Assembly (NCBI RefSeq): GCF_021134715.1
Contig: NC_060024.1
Span: 12,632,474-12,696,473 of the forward strand
DNA length: 64,000 nucleotides
Reading direction: 5' to 3'
From: Daphnia pulex
Taxonomy: Eukaryota > Arthropoda > Branchiopoda > Diplostraca > Daphniidae
Shown piece after piece: positions 1 through 11,468 of this stretch. Within the stretch, counting starts at the first letter, position 1. Each line of letters begins with the position of its first letter. The position numbers and the translations under genes are program-made. The notes beneath the pieces were generated by a model. It had not been told where the DNA came from. It worked only from the letters and a program-made list of their open reading frames with translations, and searched no databases.

Positions 1-44
1 GTTTTTAAAAACTACTAAATTACGCAGTTGTAGCAATAACCTAC

Positions 45-1897
45 CGCCTAACGGGTACCGGAAGATTGCTACGGCAGTAGTCATTTTTACGCCGAATGGT
101 TCTACATTCGTGCACACCCAGCGAGAACCATCTGAGGCCAGATGAATCACTAATCCACGACCTTGTACACTGTACGGTCCGAAAAGTGGTAACGTGGTGT
201 CTGTCACGTCGTTTTCAAGAGTCGTGAGCCCAGTTAGCATTCCAAATTTCCCGCTGAGATCACCAAGTTCGTACATTTCACCAGTACCACGGCCGGGTGG
301 CGGGCTATCGGCAGGAACCCAACCCCAAGGGTTATAATGATTGGCAGTAGCGCTGCAGATTTTTTCTCCTGGTACCCTTGGAATGGGAACCGGGTATTCG
401 TGGATATGAAAACCTCCGGCTAAAGAGTTTAACCCTATTTGACACAATATAATTAATTAATAGGGCAAATAGAAATTCTAATAAATGAATTTTACCTGTT
501 ACGTTAACGAGAACATGTGTAGGGTCGATAGGGGTCCTTTGCTCTAATACAATTTCACCGCGTACTCCTTTCTGAGCGAAGAAAGCTCGCGCTTTCCTCG
601 GACGAAGTTCACGAAATCTTCCACAGGCTAAAACAACATCGGGTAAATCCTTATCAAAGAGAACCATGTACAAAGAACGAGGACCCTTTAAATCAGGAAG
701 AACTAAAAGAGGATCGCGGAACGCACGACGAGATCCACCTCCAAAACCTGTAGAAATAAGTTGATCAATTGGCGTAACTGGCAAGGGAAATAAATTCGAA
801 TTGAGTTCAAACCTCCTCCCGGTTTCGAAGCTGAGCGAACTAGTCCCAAACGACCCGACAAATCGCCCTGTTTACAGTTTTGAGGCGCTTGAGGTGAACA
901 ATTCACTCCAGAACGAGAATCAGGGTCATACAGGAATTGAAGTGCGTTACAATCCCCTCGATCTCGATCTAAAAAAACAAATCGAAATGTTCTAAGAGCC
1001 AGCTATTATATTTTCTTTGTTTAAATGATTACCCACCTTGTTTAGTGTCCAGCACGTCTGTAACTAATAACTTCCAAACGTGATTTGAAGCCGTGCCATC
1101 ACCAGAAACATGATAAAGATCCGTTAGTACACGAGTGTCAACTTCGTCTCCAACTGACCAGGATATTACAGTCACTGATCCGGCAATTGGTGAAGACAAT
1201 CGTGCAGCAGCAACCTTGAGACCAGCTTCAGGCTACACGATAAACATATCATATGGTTGTCAATACTTTTAGTATGTTTTGTATGAGTTAATACCATAAT
1301 GGTGGCACATAAAGTGTTGGGGCCTTCAAAAATGAGAGTTCTCCCCCAAAGTGAAGTGGGTCCAGTCACATTAATAAGACTCAGATTGAAGTCTACAGTA
1401 AAATTTAGATTAGGCAAGGTGACCTGACCAAACAAGGGTGTAAGATCTAAAATTCTGTAATCAATAAAAGGATTTTATAACAGTGAAGTGAATCAAAATT
1501 ATTAGACCTTTATTACTTCTCTCCGAGATATCCCTTGTCACAGGCGACTGGCTGAGTATATTCTACTGGGAGATCATACAATGACCAGGAATAGGAAGCT
1601 GGTTCCACATCCATGTGACTATCAATATCAAAAATAAAAGTTCCTTTTGTGTTATTAAGATTCTCAGGATCCGTTTCCTTGACATTGTGCATAATTTTAA
1701 CAGAACCCTTGATCCCATGTTGAGAGAAATAAGCATACAGATCAGATGTTCTCGTGGTGTCTGAAAGAATGAAAATAACAAATAATAAAACTGAAAAATT
1801 CACAGGTAAAAAAACAAAGCCCACCTGTTGCACTCGCAAAAACGCAGAAATACAGAAATACCGCCACTTGGCATATTGTGTGACACAATTTCGTCAT
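45..1897 (-). CDS. Cu-only SOD-repeat protein (secreted, CuZn-SOD-like domains), 3' part outside window
   Basis: A secreted protein built from superoxide-dismutase-like domains, as in arthropod Cu-only SOD-repeat proteins; those bind copper outside the cell. Exons that keep phase: 1897-1825, 1760-1517, 1454-1295, 1232-1037, 968-496, 419-45, the last ending at a GT donor, so the 3' end lies beyond the left edge. Exon 1 encodes a signal peptide (MTKLCHTICQVAVFLYFCVF, then ASA). SOD hallmarks seen are YFSQHGIKGSVKI, CKQGDLSG, a histidine-rich strand HIHEYPV, the turn GDLSGKFG and GPYSVQGRGLVIH. The histidine motifs suggest at least one domain could bind metal. Odd point: within exon 5 the frame shifts by one base after CKQGDLSG, near 847-853; the continuation in another frame fits the family well. 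This is either an assembly indel or a broken allele. The family call is from recognition, not a search. Confidence 0.8.
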
Positions 1898-2510
1898 GTT
1901 TGAAAAACTGTCTATGCCAACAATTTTCGGCAATTAAGTTTCTAACTAAACAACAAAGAAAAGAAATAATCCCCTTAAAAAGTAGGAAGATAAAAATCTA
2001 AGTGGACTGTGGAAATTTCATTGAGGAGAGATTGGATAGAAATCGTAACACAGCAGTACAAAAAACAAAACAAGAAATATTTCCTGGTCCCGACTCCCGT
2101 TGGACGTGAAAGTTGTCTGTTATTACGGGGTTGCCAGTTCCCGTAGTTTTTTTTTTGAGCTTTTCAATTGAATTATCAGATTTCTTCATTTCATATTTTA
2201 TTATACGAATCAGGAACTTTTATTTGGTATCATGACTTGGGAACGTGAACCGAGATATTTGTTTGGATTAAATTTCAGCTTTAGAAATTAAGCAATGTCT
2301 GGATATGTATTTAATTAAAGAAACTAAAAAGGCATATAAATGTAACAATCTAAAATTGTAAAAAAAAAATTATAAAGTTAGATTGAATAAAAACAGGTTT
2401 TATGAAATCCAGCCTTCATAAAATTTTAACGCTTGGCCCTAGCGACATTTTATGTTGTCGGAATTTTTGTTGTTGGTGGTAATAAATGTGCCAGGCCATA
2501 TAATAAGTAG
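1898..2510. other. Intergenic, no supported gene
   Basis: Upstream of the SOD-repeat gene. It is AT-rich with only short open frames that look like chance. The promoter of the SOD-repeat gene should lie at the left end, but I see no clear TATA box. Confidence 0.5.
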
Positions 2511-2744
2511 GGTAATAGAGTAGATATTGGAGGTCAAGCCGTTTACGGCAATCCAAATGGTCAATTCGACATGGACCATATTGTGTTTAGAAGACTTTCC
2601 ATTTTCGCCCCTGGTAGATTTCCTGCAAGCGCAAATGAAGTCCCGCCTCCTCCTAGTGAGCCAACGAAAGTTGTCCTGGGTCTTCAAAAGCCATACCAAT
2701 CTGTTGAACGAGACTCAGTTGTAACAACAGCAGCGGTGACATAA
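2511..2744 (+). CDS. Possible terminal exon of an unrecognised gene
   Basis: An open frame follows a stop at 2508-2510 and ends in TAA at 2742-2744. Read from 2511 it contains GGQAVYGNPNGQFDMDHIVF, then a proline-rich stretch (NEVPPPPSEPTKVVLGLQ) and the C-terminal end DSVVTTAAVT. The composition (PPPP, charged residues, no low-complexity AT codons) looks like real coding sequence rather than chance. There is no in-frame ATG at the start, so it would be a last exon entered from an acceptor near 2510-2525. I see no convincing upstream exon. It could be a gene relic. The family is not recognised. Confidence 0.3.
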   Translation, partial: GNRVDIGGQAVYGNPNGQFDMDHIVFRRLSIFAPGRFPASANEVPPPPSEPTKVVLGLQKPYQSVERDSVVTTAAVT

Positions 2745-2804
2745 GAACAAGGCCAAAAGAGCGACCTTATTTATCCCTTCCGCTATTGATTGCCTCATTT
2801 TTTA

Positions 2805-3099
2805 ATGATGGCGCGCAACGTGAATTCCGAGATCGGTGCCGAAGTTGATACAAACAACCGGGAAGCGCCCCTGTTGTCCAGATATTTCCGTGGTGTTCAT
2901 CGTCCAGCAATTCGACAGACCCGAAATTTTTACGACGAAAATGTTCGCTATCGCTTCTTGAAGTGGACTGCCTTATCTGTCAGCACTCTTTTTGTGGTAA
3001 ATATCAAAAGTTACGACGAATGAAGAGTATTATACCTTGCAAATGTTGCGTTACGGAAATTACAAAATCGTTTTTTAGAACAATGGAGATTATTCCTAA
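2805..3099 (+). CDS. Small two-exon hypothetical protein (about 70 aa)
   Basis: Exon 1, 2805-2996, starts at a tandem ATG ATG and ends at a GT donor (GTAAAT). A phase-0 acceptor (TTTTTTAG) at 3078 gives a short exon 2, 3079-3099, ending in TAA. The product is about 70 residues: a polar N-terminus, a basic middle (SRYFRGVHRPAIRQTRNFYD) and one hydrophobic segment near the end (KWTALSVSTLFV). It may be a small tail-anchored protein. I do not recognise it. The short second exon is the weakest part of the model. Confidence 0.3.
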
Positions 3100-4319
3100 A
3101 ATGGAGCTACAGAAAGAAACCTTTTGATGTCTCGAAAATATTGGTGGTTCGCAAAGTTGATAACCTTGCCGTTAGGGCTGAACTTGTATACACGAAAAAT
3201 TAGCCTACATAGACGCGCAGTGGTACATTCTTTGCGTTTGTTTTTTTTTTTTCGCCCCATAATTTTCACGCGACTGGTTTGTCCAGACATCTCTGCATCG
3301 CGTTTATTAACACTGCTCTTTTCAAGGATGCGTGCGTTCAAATTGTAAAAAAAATGGCATGAAACCAGTTCACGAAGGGCGAATTAAAAATTTTAATACA
3401 GGTTCCATTATCTTTCATCGAGTCCAAGTCAGTACCAGCGCTTTTTACCTGTCTAGACTAGACGCATTGATATTTGGTGGGGTATTATATAGGCTCAAAA
3501 GAAAATCGACAAAGAATTTTAGAAGCAAGCTCCGAAGGCGCTTTCAGAGGCCATCCACGTCCCGAAAAATTCAAGGTCACATAAAGTCTGAACGTTTTTA
3601 TTACTACCATCGGCATCGGGTTCATCTTTGTCGTCTGCCGAGCTGTTGCGTAACAAGTTCGGTACAGTGACTTTGTTCACAAGGGCTAGCGCGGTTTTAT
3701 CCTTTCGGAAAAACTAAAATCTTTGTTAACAAATGTTTGGGATACAAGTGGAATTGGAGAGTTTAAAAAGAAATCAATTTTACATCGCGACCTCGGCTTT
3801 TAGCCCCGAGAAGCCGGAAAATTTATACCAACATTTATATTACAGAACCAAATTCACGCAACTTGCCTTGGGCGATTATAACAGATATACCAGCAGATGT
3901 TTGTTTTTTCTTGTTTAAATTTTTGAACGGCTCACTGACGATGGCAAACCAATATTATTTAATCAGAAAGCTAAAATTGTTTGGGCATTAAAATAGAAAC
4001 GGGTTTTATCGTCACTCTAAAAAACATCACTGCTTGGCAGGCATGGATGGGCCTGTTATTTCCAAAACAAGAATGAAGGATACCCTAAATGGCTATCTAA
4101 TACAATGGAATAACATCTATACATACCGAAGCATACACCTGTCCTATACGGACTCGTCATAGCACGTCAAAAAGGAAACGATAAATCATGAAATTTGATC
4201 TGTTCAAAAAATATGTTCAATGAATCTTAACTCACTCAAATTTATTCTCAAACGTACTGTGTGATTTGTGTTATTGAGATATTTTACGACTTGAAAAAAA
4301 ATAAAATGGCACAGCAAAT
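3100..4319. other. Intergenic, no supported gene
   Basis: Several open frames on both strands overlap one another and contain AT-rich chance codons. None has a recognisable motif or splice structure. The right end should hold the tetraspanin promoter and 5' UTR; no TATA box is obvious. Confidence 0.45.
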
Positions 4320-5297
4320 ATGGCCAGTGTAATTTTACGGTTCCAACTTTCTATACAGATATGCGGAGTACTTGGTGTAGGGGGGACTATATGGGCCTTG
4401 TCAAAGACAAATTACAGTCACCTTACTAGTAGTAGTACTAGTGCTGGAGTCTACATGCTGATGATCTCCGTGGTTTTGTTGCTCTTATCTGGAGTCGTTG
4501 GTTTTGTTGGTGTGTTACGACACAACAAACCCGTTATGGGCAGCGTAAGTCTAAGGCTTTTCAACCGTTGCCAAATATCAACCTTAACTAATAATTTTTA
4601 AAATTTTTAAATTATTCGTGCAGTTTATCTTTCTACTGTTTGTTTCGCTGGTATTCCTTTTGATTGGAGGTATCTGGACCTATGTCACTACTACTCAGAC
4701 CGACCAAATGTCGTTGGAGCGGGTGGCTAACATAGTTCGGTTTGACTATGGAAAAGATTCTAGTAAAACGGCTCTCCTTGATATCGTTCAACAATCGGTA
4801 TTGATTAATTATAGTTATTTTTGTTTATATTAATAAAATAATCAGATTGTCGTTGTTATTTATACAGTTCCGATGTTGCGGTTCGAGCAGCTTTTTAAGT
4901 TGGATGGTGTCTTCTTACAGTTTGAATCAGACGGAAATTATACCGCGTGATGATTCTGGCACCAAACTCACGTTCACCGTACCAAAATCGTGTTGTATCG
5001 AACCGGCGAGTCAAAACTGCCAAGACCATCGCCACATGGGGTCAAACACAACAACCAATCAGTTTATTTATACCAAGGTAAGAGTTAAGAAAGGCTAACA
5101 AAATGGGAATCGATTTATCCGATGTAATTATGTTTTTTCCTTAATAGGGATGCGTTCAAAAACTTCAGGCTAGCAATACTCCTTATGGAACTTACGCATT
5201 ATGCGTCAGTTTAGCAATCGCGCTTCTCCAAATTATAGGACTTGTCTCCTCATTTCTCCTTTTCCGGACATTTCATTACTTAGACACTCTATCCTAA
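4320..5297 (+). CDS. Tetraspanin, 252 aa
   Basis: A four-pass membrane organiser of the tetraspanin family. Exons 4320-4544, 4624-4797, 4868-5077 and 5148-5297 all join in phase 0 with GT-AG introns of 70-79 nt. Order: a short cytoplasmic N-terminus; TM1 (ICGVLGVGGTIWAL); a small loop rich in Ser/Thr; TM2 (MLMISVVLLLLSGVVGFVGV); TM3 (FIFLLFVSLVFLLIGGIW); a large loop with the diagnostic CCG (FRCCGSSSF) and the PKSCC pair plus further cysteines; TM4 (ALCVSLAIALLQIIGLVSSF); and a short tail FRTFHYLDTLS. Length and topology are normal for the family. The start at 4320 is preferred because an earlier ATG at 4306 is in another frame and soon stops. The subfamily is not assigned. Confidence 0.92.
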
Positions 5298-5702
5298 CTT
5301 GGAAATCTGAGATATTTGTGATGTTCCGAGACACTATGTGTGTAATCTGTATCCATATGTTCCCATCACATTCGAATCACGTGTTCTTTCATTGTGACCT
5401 TCAAGTTAATTTAATGTGTTCCGATGTTCGTGATCGCTGTTGTTTCATTTTGAATTTTCTTTCATCATTGCGTTCGCTTGCCTCAGGCCCCCTACCATGG
5501 TGCCCCTACCAACTTATTGTTTTTTTTTTTAAAGGTAAAATTTTTGAAATAGGCTACAACATTTGAAATCATATAATCAGGGATTACATCATGGCTACAA
5601 AGTGGCGACATAAAAAAAGTAAACCCCGCTGTCTTTACCAGGGGTATGGAGAGATGAGATGGTTTCCACTGACAGTGTTAAATTTCCCATAAGGGGAGGG
5701 GG
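5298..5702. other. 3' UTR of the tetraspanin and intergenic sequence
   Basis: No coding signal is visible. The stretch ends at the TA target duplication (5703-5704) of the next mobile element. Confidence 0.5.
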
Positions 5703-5766
5703 TATGGCACGCCGAAACCGACACAAAAAAAAATGTAAAAAAAAAAAAAAAAAAAAGAATCGACTA

Positions 5767-5780
5767 GCGCCATCTAGCGG
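5767..5780 (-). promoter_or_regulatory. CTCF-like motif in left TIR
   Basis: GCGCCATCTAGCGG, the reverse of CCGCTAGATGGCGC, which fits the arthropod CTCF core (CNNNAGATGGCGC type). It lies in the left arm of the 5.7-7.1 kb element. Binding is inferred from the motif alone. Confidence 0.45.
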
Positions 5781-7003
5781 CCAAAAAAAAGCAACTACGT
5801 GCAAATTTAGCGCTCTTCACACAATTCACTCTGTGTAATCACTATCTGAGTATCTGTAACACCTTTATTGGTGATTGTTTCACATTTCATACGTGTCTTG
5901 CTTGTCGTACAAAATTTCTTTTAATCCAGCTTCTTGAAAAACAATCTAGATACGAATCAAGATTTAAGAAATTAAATCCTGGCATTCAGGTAACTGGGAA
6001 CTGGGCCGTCTGGAACCGGAACAAGGAGGTCTTCATCGATTGCTCAACCTCACGCTTCGTTATTGAATCTGAGCCCTGATAGCCAGATATATTACGATGG
6101 CCATTCGTCCCTTGCCAGATCGGTTCTGTAATATGAACAGAATGAACAGAAGGACGGTCTTTTATCAAGTGCAATCGCGCGTGTCGTTATTTACTTAAAA
6201 CACGACTTGTGTTTGTGATTAACTTTACAATCTAAACTTTTGAACTCATAAACGTTATTTAGATGTCACCCTTATTTGCTTTCTACGTTCGTGACAGCCA
6301 GAACTCACACAAAAAATGCTACTCCAGTCTGTTGGAACGATCAATTTTCTACTTTTTAGACCAAGTAAATTACAGAGTAGCTTAGTTTACCGACGCATGA
6401 TGATGGGCCCCAAGAAATGTGAGGATGCATATCACGTTATTCTCTCAAGTTTAAATTATTAAGCGCTATCTGACTCAGACAAGCTGTCTTCTAGTCTAGC
6501 CATACTGAACTGTCGTCATTAATTGGCACAGGCTAATCTTTCGGCATCGCAATCTTTCCAGCATCGTGAACTTTACGGGGCTTATTTTGTTACGAATGGA
6601 GCTGACTTTCAACATCCGCAACAACAAATTTATTGGAACCATCCAACGCTTACTACTTAATTAGTCGTCTATCAATTTAGCGCCACGTAACTATTGGCTA
6701 ACCCTAATGCCTGTTGTAGGTTTCTTCTTCTTTAACTTCGTAATAGGATTGGTAAGGTGACACTAAACACTACCTAGGAGCCTACATTATTTATTTACCT
6801 AAAAGATTTTGTAATTCCTCCCGGGTAATCTGCTTAACCATTTTACTTCACTTATATAGCTGAAAAAGAAATTTTGTACGACAAGCAAGACACGTATGAA
6901 ATGTGAAACAATCACCAATAAAGGTGTTACAGATACTCAGATAGTGATTACACAGAGTGAATTGTGTGAAGAGCGCTAAATTTGCACGTAGTTGTTTTTT
7001 TGG

Positions 7004-7017
7004 CCGCTAGATGGCGC
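7004..7017 (+). promoter_or_regulatory. CTCF-like motif in right TIR
   Basis: CCGCTAGATGGCGC in the right arm of the 5.7-7.1 kb element. It mirrors the left-arm copy, so the two form a divergent pair. Confidence 0.45.
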
Positions 7018-7316
7018 TAGTCGATTCTTTTTTTTTTTTTTTGAAACATTTTTTTTGTGTCGGTTTCGGCGTGCCATAAGGGGGGGCTCCTGTAATTTTA
7101 CTAAAAGGTCTCTCCGACTGTGGTGCCACCAAACGGTTGTGTAAGGGAAACTACATGCTATTTCTTTGAAAACGCATAAACACATTTTCTTTTCGTCTGC
7201 TTTTATTGTTTTCAAGTAGGCTACATTTTACGGAACGCCAAATGACCCCCTAAAATAATAGCACTCGACTAGTGCTATTTATTTTATAAATCACTTGAAT
7301 AATATACACCTGGGTG

Positions 7317-7330
7317 GCGCCATCTAGCGG
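7317..7330 (-). promoter_or_regulatory. CTCF-like motif in left TIR of foldback element
   Basis: GCGCCATCTAGCGG, the same 14-mer as in the neighbouring element although the rest of the two arms differs. It is preceded by GGTG, extending the core to GGTGGCGCCATCTAGCGG. Confidence 0.45.
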
Positions 7331-10206
7331 TTTCAATTGGCGTAACGGAATGTATCGATTTTTTCCAAAATGTACGTATTGATATCGATTGATAATCGTT
7401 TCCACAAGCGAAATGGTGGAAACTATTGGTGGAAAGATTCATGCCTTCATTGAAAGTGTCAAGTATGGCTGTGTCGTGTTATCGTGTATGTTCGTGAATC
7501 GTGATAACGGTGAATCGTGATAACGGTATAACTAACTGATAACTAAATTTACATGAGTTAACATAGTTATGCTTTCCAACTGAAGCACTTGACTTGATCA
7601 AGCAGTTAACTGTCGAGTTTGCCTTGGAGGATGTGACGTCTTTTGCTTCTGCCAGTAAATTATTCATTGCATACATTGTTACACTTGAAACTGATTTGTT
7701 TTTTCAAATTAGGTCATATTACTTCTAATCATTTCAAGCAACATGTTATACCCATCATACTCCACATGAAAGGACTGCTCTTACATCCCACGAAAGACTC
7801 CCCAGTTGGAGTGAACAAAACTTGATTTAGGAAATGATATCCAATCAAGTAACACTATTTATTATTATTTCTAATCATTATTTTCTATCCCAAAATTTAA
7901 TGCCTTGTTTTTTTGTTTTGTTTTTTATTGTTTTTCCCTTTTCGGGACAATGATTCAGTGAGGACATCTCAAAGGAACAGAGATTCAGGACTGGATTATA
8001 TCATGCTCGCGATCAGTATGCTGTCGACCTTGAAGTTACTTATAACAGCTTGGGAGTCGCTGGAACAAAAATAAGAACGAGTACGATTTACGAGAATTCT
8101 CTAGACGGTCTTCACGACATATCTTCATGACCCTGGTAAATAGTAGAAGCTTACAATTTCGAGAGCCTTCAAAGAAAATACGGGCATTTGCTGTGTAAGC
8201 TACCAATTGCAATGCGGAAATATCGCCGACTGCGTCATGAGGTGATGGCAATAACTCAAACAGATGAAAATTGAAATAAAACATTTAGTTTCGTAAATAC
8301 ACATGTATTCATTTGACTCATCCACACAGCATCGCAAAATATCAACGTAAGGAACTTATGATTTAGGTTAAGCTTATGATTTGTATCTTCTAAAACGCAT
8401 CATGGACGAGAAAATGGCCATCCAAACTTGCCCGGGGTGAATGCGCCACGACAATGTTGAGTTATTAAACGACGAAAGTTCCGGGTTGAAAGAATTGACC
8501 GCCAGCATCGAATAAAAACATCCGTAGTAGAGAGCCGGAAGAAACAGAAAACTGGCGGAACATATTTCCAACGTAGAAAGCTGAATGCCGATGGTCCCCC
8601 TTCTTGATTTGACAGAACTATTGGTAACGAGAGCGTTATTATGTTTTGGTCAAATGTATCACTTGTAAACAACAACTCACATCAAAAGAAGGCTTTGAAG
8701 AATGCAATAAGCCTCCAGAAGTTGTTACGAAAAAAACATCTATCGCTTAACACTGCCCAGTGTTATTTCTTTTCGGTCGCCTTGAAACCGCAAGTTTGAT
8801 TCTAATCAAGAAGCGACAGCAATCGCGGACCCGCCATTAGCAAAGTTGGACATCGAAAAGACCTGTTAGAAACAAGACGAAATTTGTGCATTCGTTACGG
8901 TGTGTTATATTTGAATTGGAATACTTTGAATTGAGTTCAGAAGGATGCTGGCTACTTCGTCGACTCGCTCCAGTGCAGTTCGGCCGGGGAGCTATGGAAC
9001 GTTCTTCTGCTGGCATCGAGTGTTGGATGACGCCAGGCTCTATTAACTGACCAGGGCACGCTGTCCATACTATTCTTTCCTAGTTTTCAAGATCATATTG
9101 TTTTATTAGGTAGTTATTGATAATATGATTTAGTTTTCAGTTGCTTACACGCAATTTAGAACGCTGAAAACAAGAAGTCAATATTATTCAGAAAACAGAA
9201 GATCTTACCGAAAAACAAGGCACGCCTTTTTGATTGTCGACCGTAAGTCAAAAGAAAAAGGCCAAGATAGAGTCGAGCTTAAATGACATTGATTACTTGA
9301 CAGGCATAACCTCACGTCGGGCTACGTAGCTGCTGCTTGGATAAAGACGAAAATGATCGTTAATTTCAAACGAACTCTCGAAATTGTAAGCTTCTACTAT
9401 CAGGGTCATGAAGATATGTCGTGAAGACCGTCTAGAGAATTCTCGTAAATCGTACTCGTTCTTATTTTTGTTCCACCGACTCCCAAGCTGTTATAAGTAA
9501 CTTCAAGGTCGAAAGCATACGGATCGCGAGCATGATATAATCCAGTCCTGAATCTCTGTTCCTTTGAGATGTCCTCACTGAATCATTGTCCCGAAAAGGG
9601 AAAAACAATAAAAACAAAACAAAAAAACAAGGCATTAAATTTTAGGGATAGAAAATAATGATTAAAAATAATAATAAATAGTGTTACTTGATTGGATATC
9701 ATTTCCTAAATCGAGTTTTGTTCACTCCAACTGGGGAGTCTTTCGTGGGATGTAAGAGCAGTCCTTTCATGTGGAGGTATGATGGGTATAACATGTTGCT
9801 TGAAATGATTAGAAGTAATATGACCTAATTTGAAAAAACAAATCAGTTTCAAGTGTAACAATGTATGCAATGAATAATTTACTGGCAGAAGCAAAAGACG
9901 TCACATCCTCCAAGGCAAACTCGACAGTTAACTGCTTGATCAAGTCAAGTGCTTCAGTTGGAAAGCATAACTATGTTAACTCATGTAAATTTAGTTATCA
10001 GTTAGTTATACCGTTATCACGATTCACCGTTATCACGATTCACGAACATACACGATAACACGACACAGCCATACTTGACACTTTCAATGAAGGCATGAAT
10101 CTTTCCACCAATAGTTTCCACCATTTCGCTTGTGGAAACGATTATCAATCGATATCAATACGTACATTTTGGAAAAAATCGATACATTCCGTTACGCCAA
10201 TTGAAA

Positions 10207-10220
10207 CCGCTAGATGGCGC
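10207..10220 (+). promoter_or_regulatory. CTCF-like motif in right TIR of foldback element
   Basis: CCGCTAGATGGCGC, mirror image of the left-arm copy. With it, the element carries a divergent pair about 2.9 kb apart. Confidence 0.45.
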
Positions 10221-10308
10221 CACCCAGGTGTATATTATTCAAGTGATTTGTAAAATAAATAGCACTAGTCGAGTGCTATTATTTTAGGGGGTCATTTGGC
10301 GTTCCGTA

Positions 10309-11468
10309 ACATTTTGACTGCTGCCACTATGTCGGATTTGTCCGTTTTTGCAGGATTTTCGAAGTGCTTGCATGACATTTGCAGGACGTAAGATTTTGCA
10401 GGATTTTCGAATTTTTTGTCGGATTTCTGGTAAATTTTGGGGATTTTTTGAAAATCTGGTTATAATTGTATTAGCTAATCAATTGAAATTTGCAGTAGAC
10501 AACAATTGAGACCACTGTGGCGCTGTTGTCTGGTGCTCTGAGCCTCTGACTCTGAGTTTCTGATCTGTGGTCTTGTGTTGAGTATTTCATCATTTCTCTC
10601 CCTGATTCTCTCCTCTAGGCTCTAGTCCTCTAGTTTGACTGTTTGAATTTGAGACTTGTTTGAGTCACGTGGCCATTCTTTATGTGCTCTTAACTAATGG
10701 CAGCGTTGGAAACTCAACATTTTAATTTAACACTTTCATCACCGTCTCCCGTCGTTAGCTTTTAACTGTCGGTCAACAGTATCAAAATAATCTACGGGCC
10801 GAGTGAAGTGGCGACGAGTGCTGGTGCTGTAATAATAGTATTATTATAGTTCCCGTGTCCTATTATTATTACAGCTGATTGCACCCAGCACACGTGCTGA
10901 TGATGCAAATAGAAACTAGGTTTGTCTTGTTCTCGTCTTTCCTTCGTTAAATTCATTCCCATTCACCTTAAAACGGGATCTTTCTCTCCACCAAAAAATG
11001 GAAATGGACATAGGAGGCATTTGGTGAATTTCTAAACACTCGAATTCAGTGGTCACATAAATTGACAGACAATTTCTTCCCGGTTCGTTTGGTTGTTTAC
11101 ACGAAAACTGGAGCGGGAAAACACGCGGGAGGTAGTAACATTTACATTTTGAAAATGGACGTGAACAAAGGATATTATATGCTCATTTTTTTTTCAATTA
11201 TTTTGTTGCGAGTATTATTTGCAATTTGCATTTTGTTGTCAGTAAATTTTGGTTCGTTTCTTAATTTTGCGCTCGACAATTTTTTAAATTTGGCAATAGT
11301 GCATCTCGTAAAAATAATGCAACCGATTTTTCGAGCCCAGAGGGCAAAGGACGACAGAGAATAATATTAAAAATATTTAGAAACTTTTTTCGTTGACTGT
11401 TTTGGGTGCCATTTTGTATTTTGAGGTCTTTCAGTTAGTCGATTTAGTTATTAACTATTTTCTTTAAT
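10309..11468. other. Upstream region of LRR gene 1, part of a segmental duplication
   Basis: There is no gene at 10309-10790, only a short internal echo of the phrase GCAGGATTTTCGAA. From about 10797 the sequence is a diverged copy of the region upstream of LRR gene 3. Bases 10797-10873 match 22560-22634, which is exon 3 and the preceding intron of CUB gene A, and the text then jumps to sequence matching 23219 onwards. So the duplicated block once included CUB-gene sequence here, and about 585 bp was deleted or never copied. A 100-codon open frame at 11062-11364 is not kept in the sister copy and is not called. Confidence 0.6.

Larger units (their letters stand above)
5705..7076. mobile_element. 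Non-autonomous TIR transposon (Tc1/mariner-like TA duplication)
   Basis: Bases 5705-5922 and 6864-7076 are inverted copies of each other (about 215 bp, with short A/T-run differences). Both ends read TGGCACGCCGAAACCGACAC inward. The dinucleotide TA flanks both ends (5703-5704 and 7077-7078), as for Tc1/mariner-type insertion. The roughly 940 bp core has no open frame of note and no transposase, so the element depends on another copy. Each arm carries one CTCF-like motif. Only 154 bp separates it from the next foldback element. Confidence 0.85.
7231..10306. mobile_element. Foldback-like TIR element with arms of about 930 bp
   Basis: Bases 7231-8165 and 9375-10306 are near-identical inverted copies, giving unusually long terminal repeats. 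Both ends start CGGAACGCCAAATGACCCCC and are flanked by TA (7229-7230, 10307-10308), a Tc1/mariner-like duplication. The roughly 1.2 kb core (8166-9374) holds no recognisable transposase; its open frames are short and unlike any family I know. Open frames inside one arm reappear mirrored in the other, as expected of non-coding repeats. Each arm carries a CTCF-like motif. The high arm identity suggests recent activity or gene conversion between arms. Confidence 0.85.

Noticed and set aside
3332-3670. 112-codon basic open frame
   Set aside because: No motif, no splice context, composition like chance; overlapping frames are equally open.
7479-10058. Identical small proteins on opposite strands (7479-7676 and 9861-10058; 7643-7825 and 9706-9894)
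   Set aside because: They are mirrored because they lie in the inverted arms of the foldback element; no family match.
11062-11364. 100-codon open frame upstream of LRR gene 1, with a hydrophobic segment
   Set aside because: The duplicated copy near 23430 has indels that break this frame, so it is not under coding constraint.
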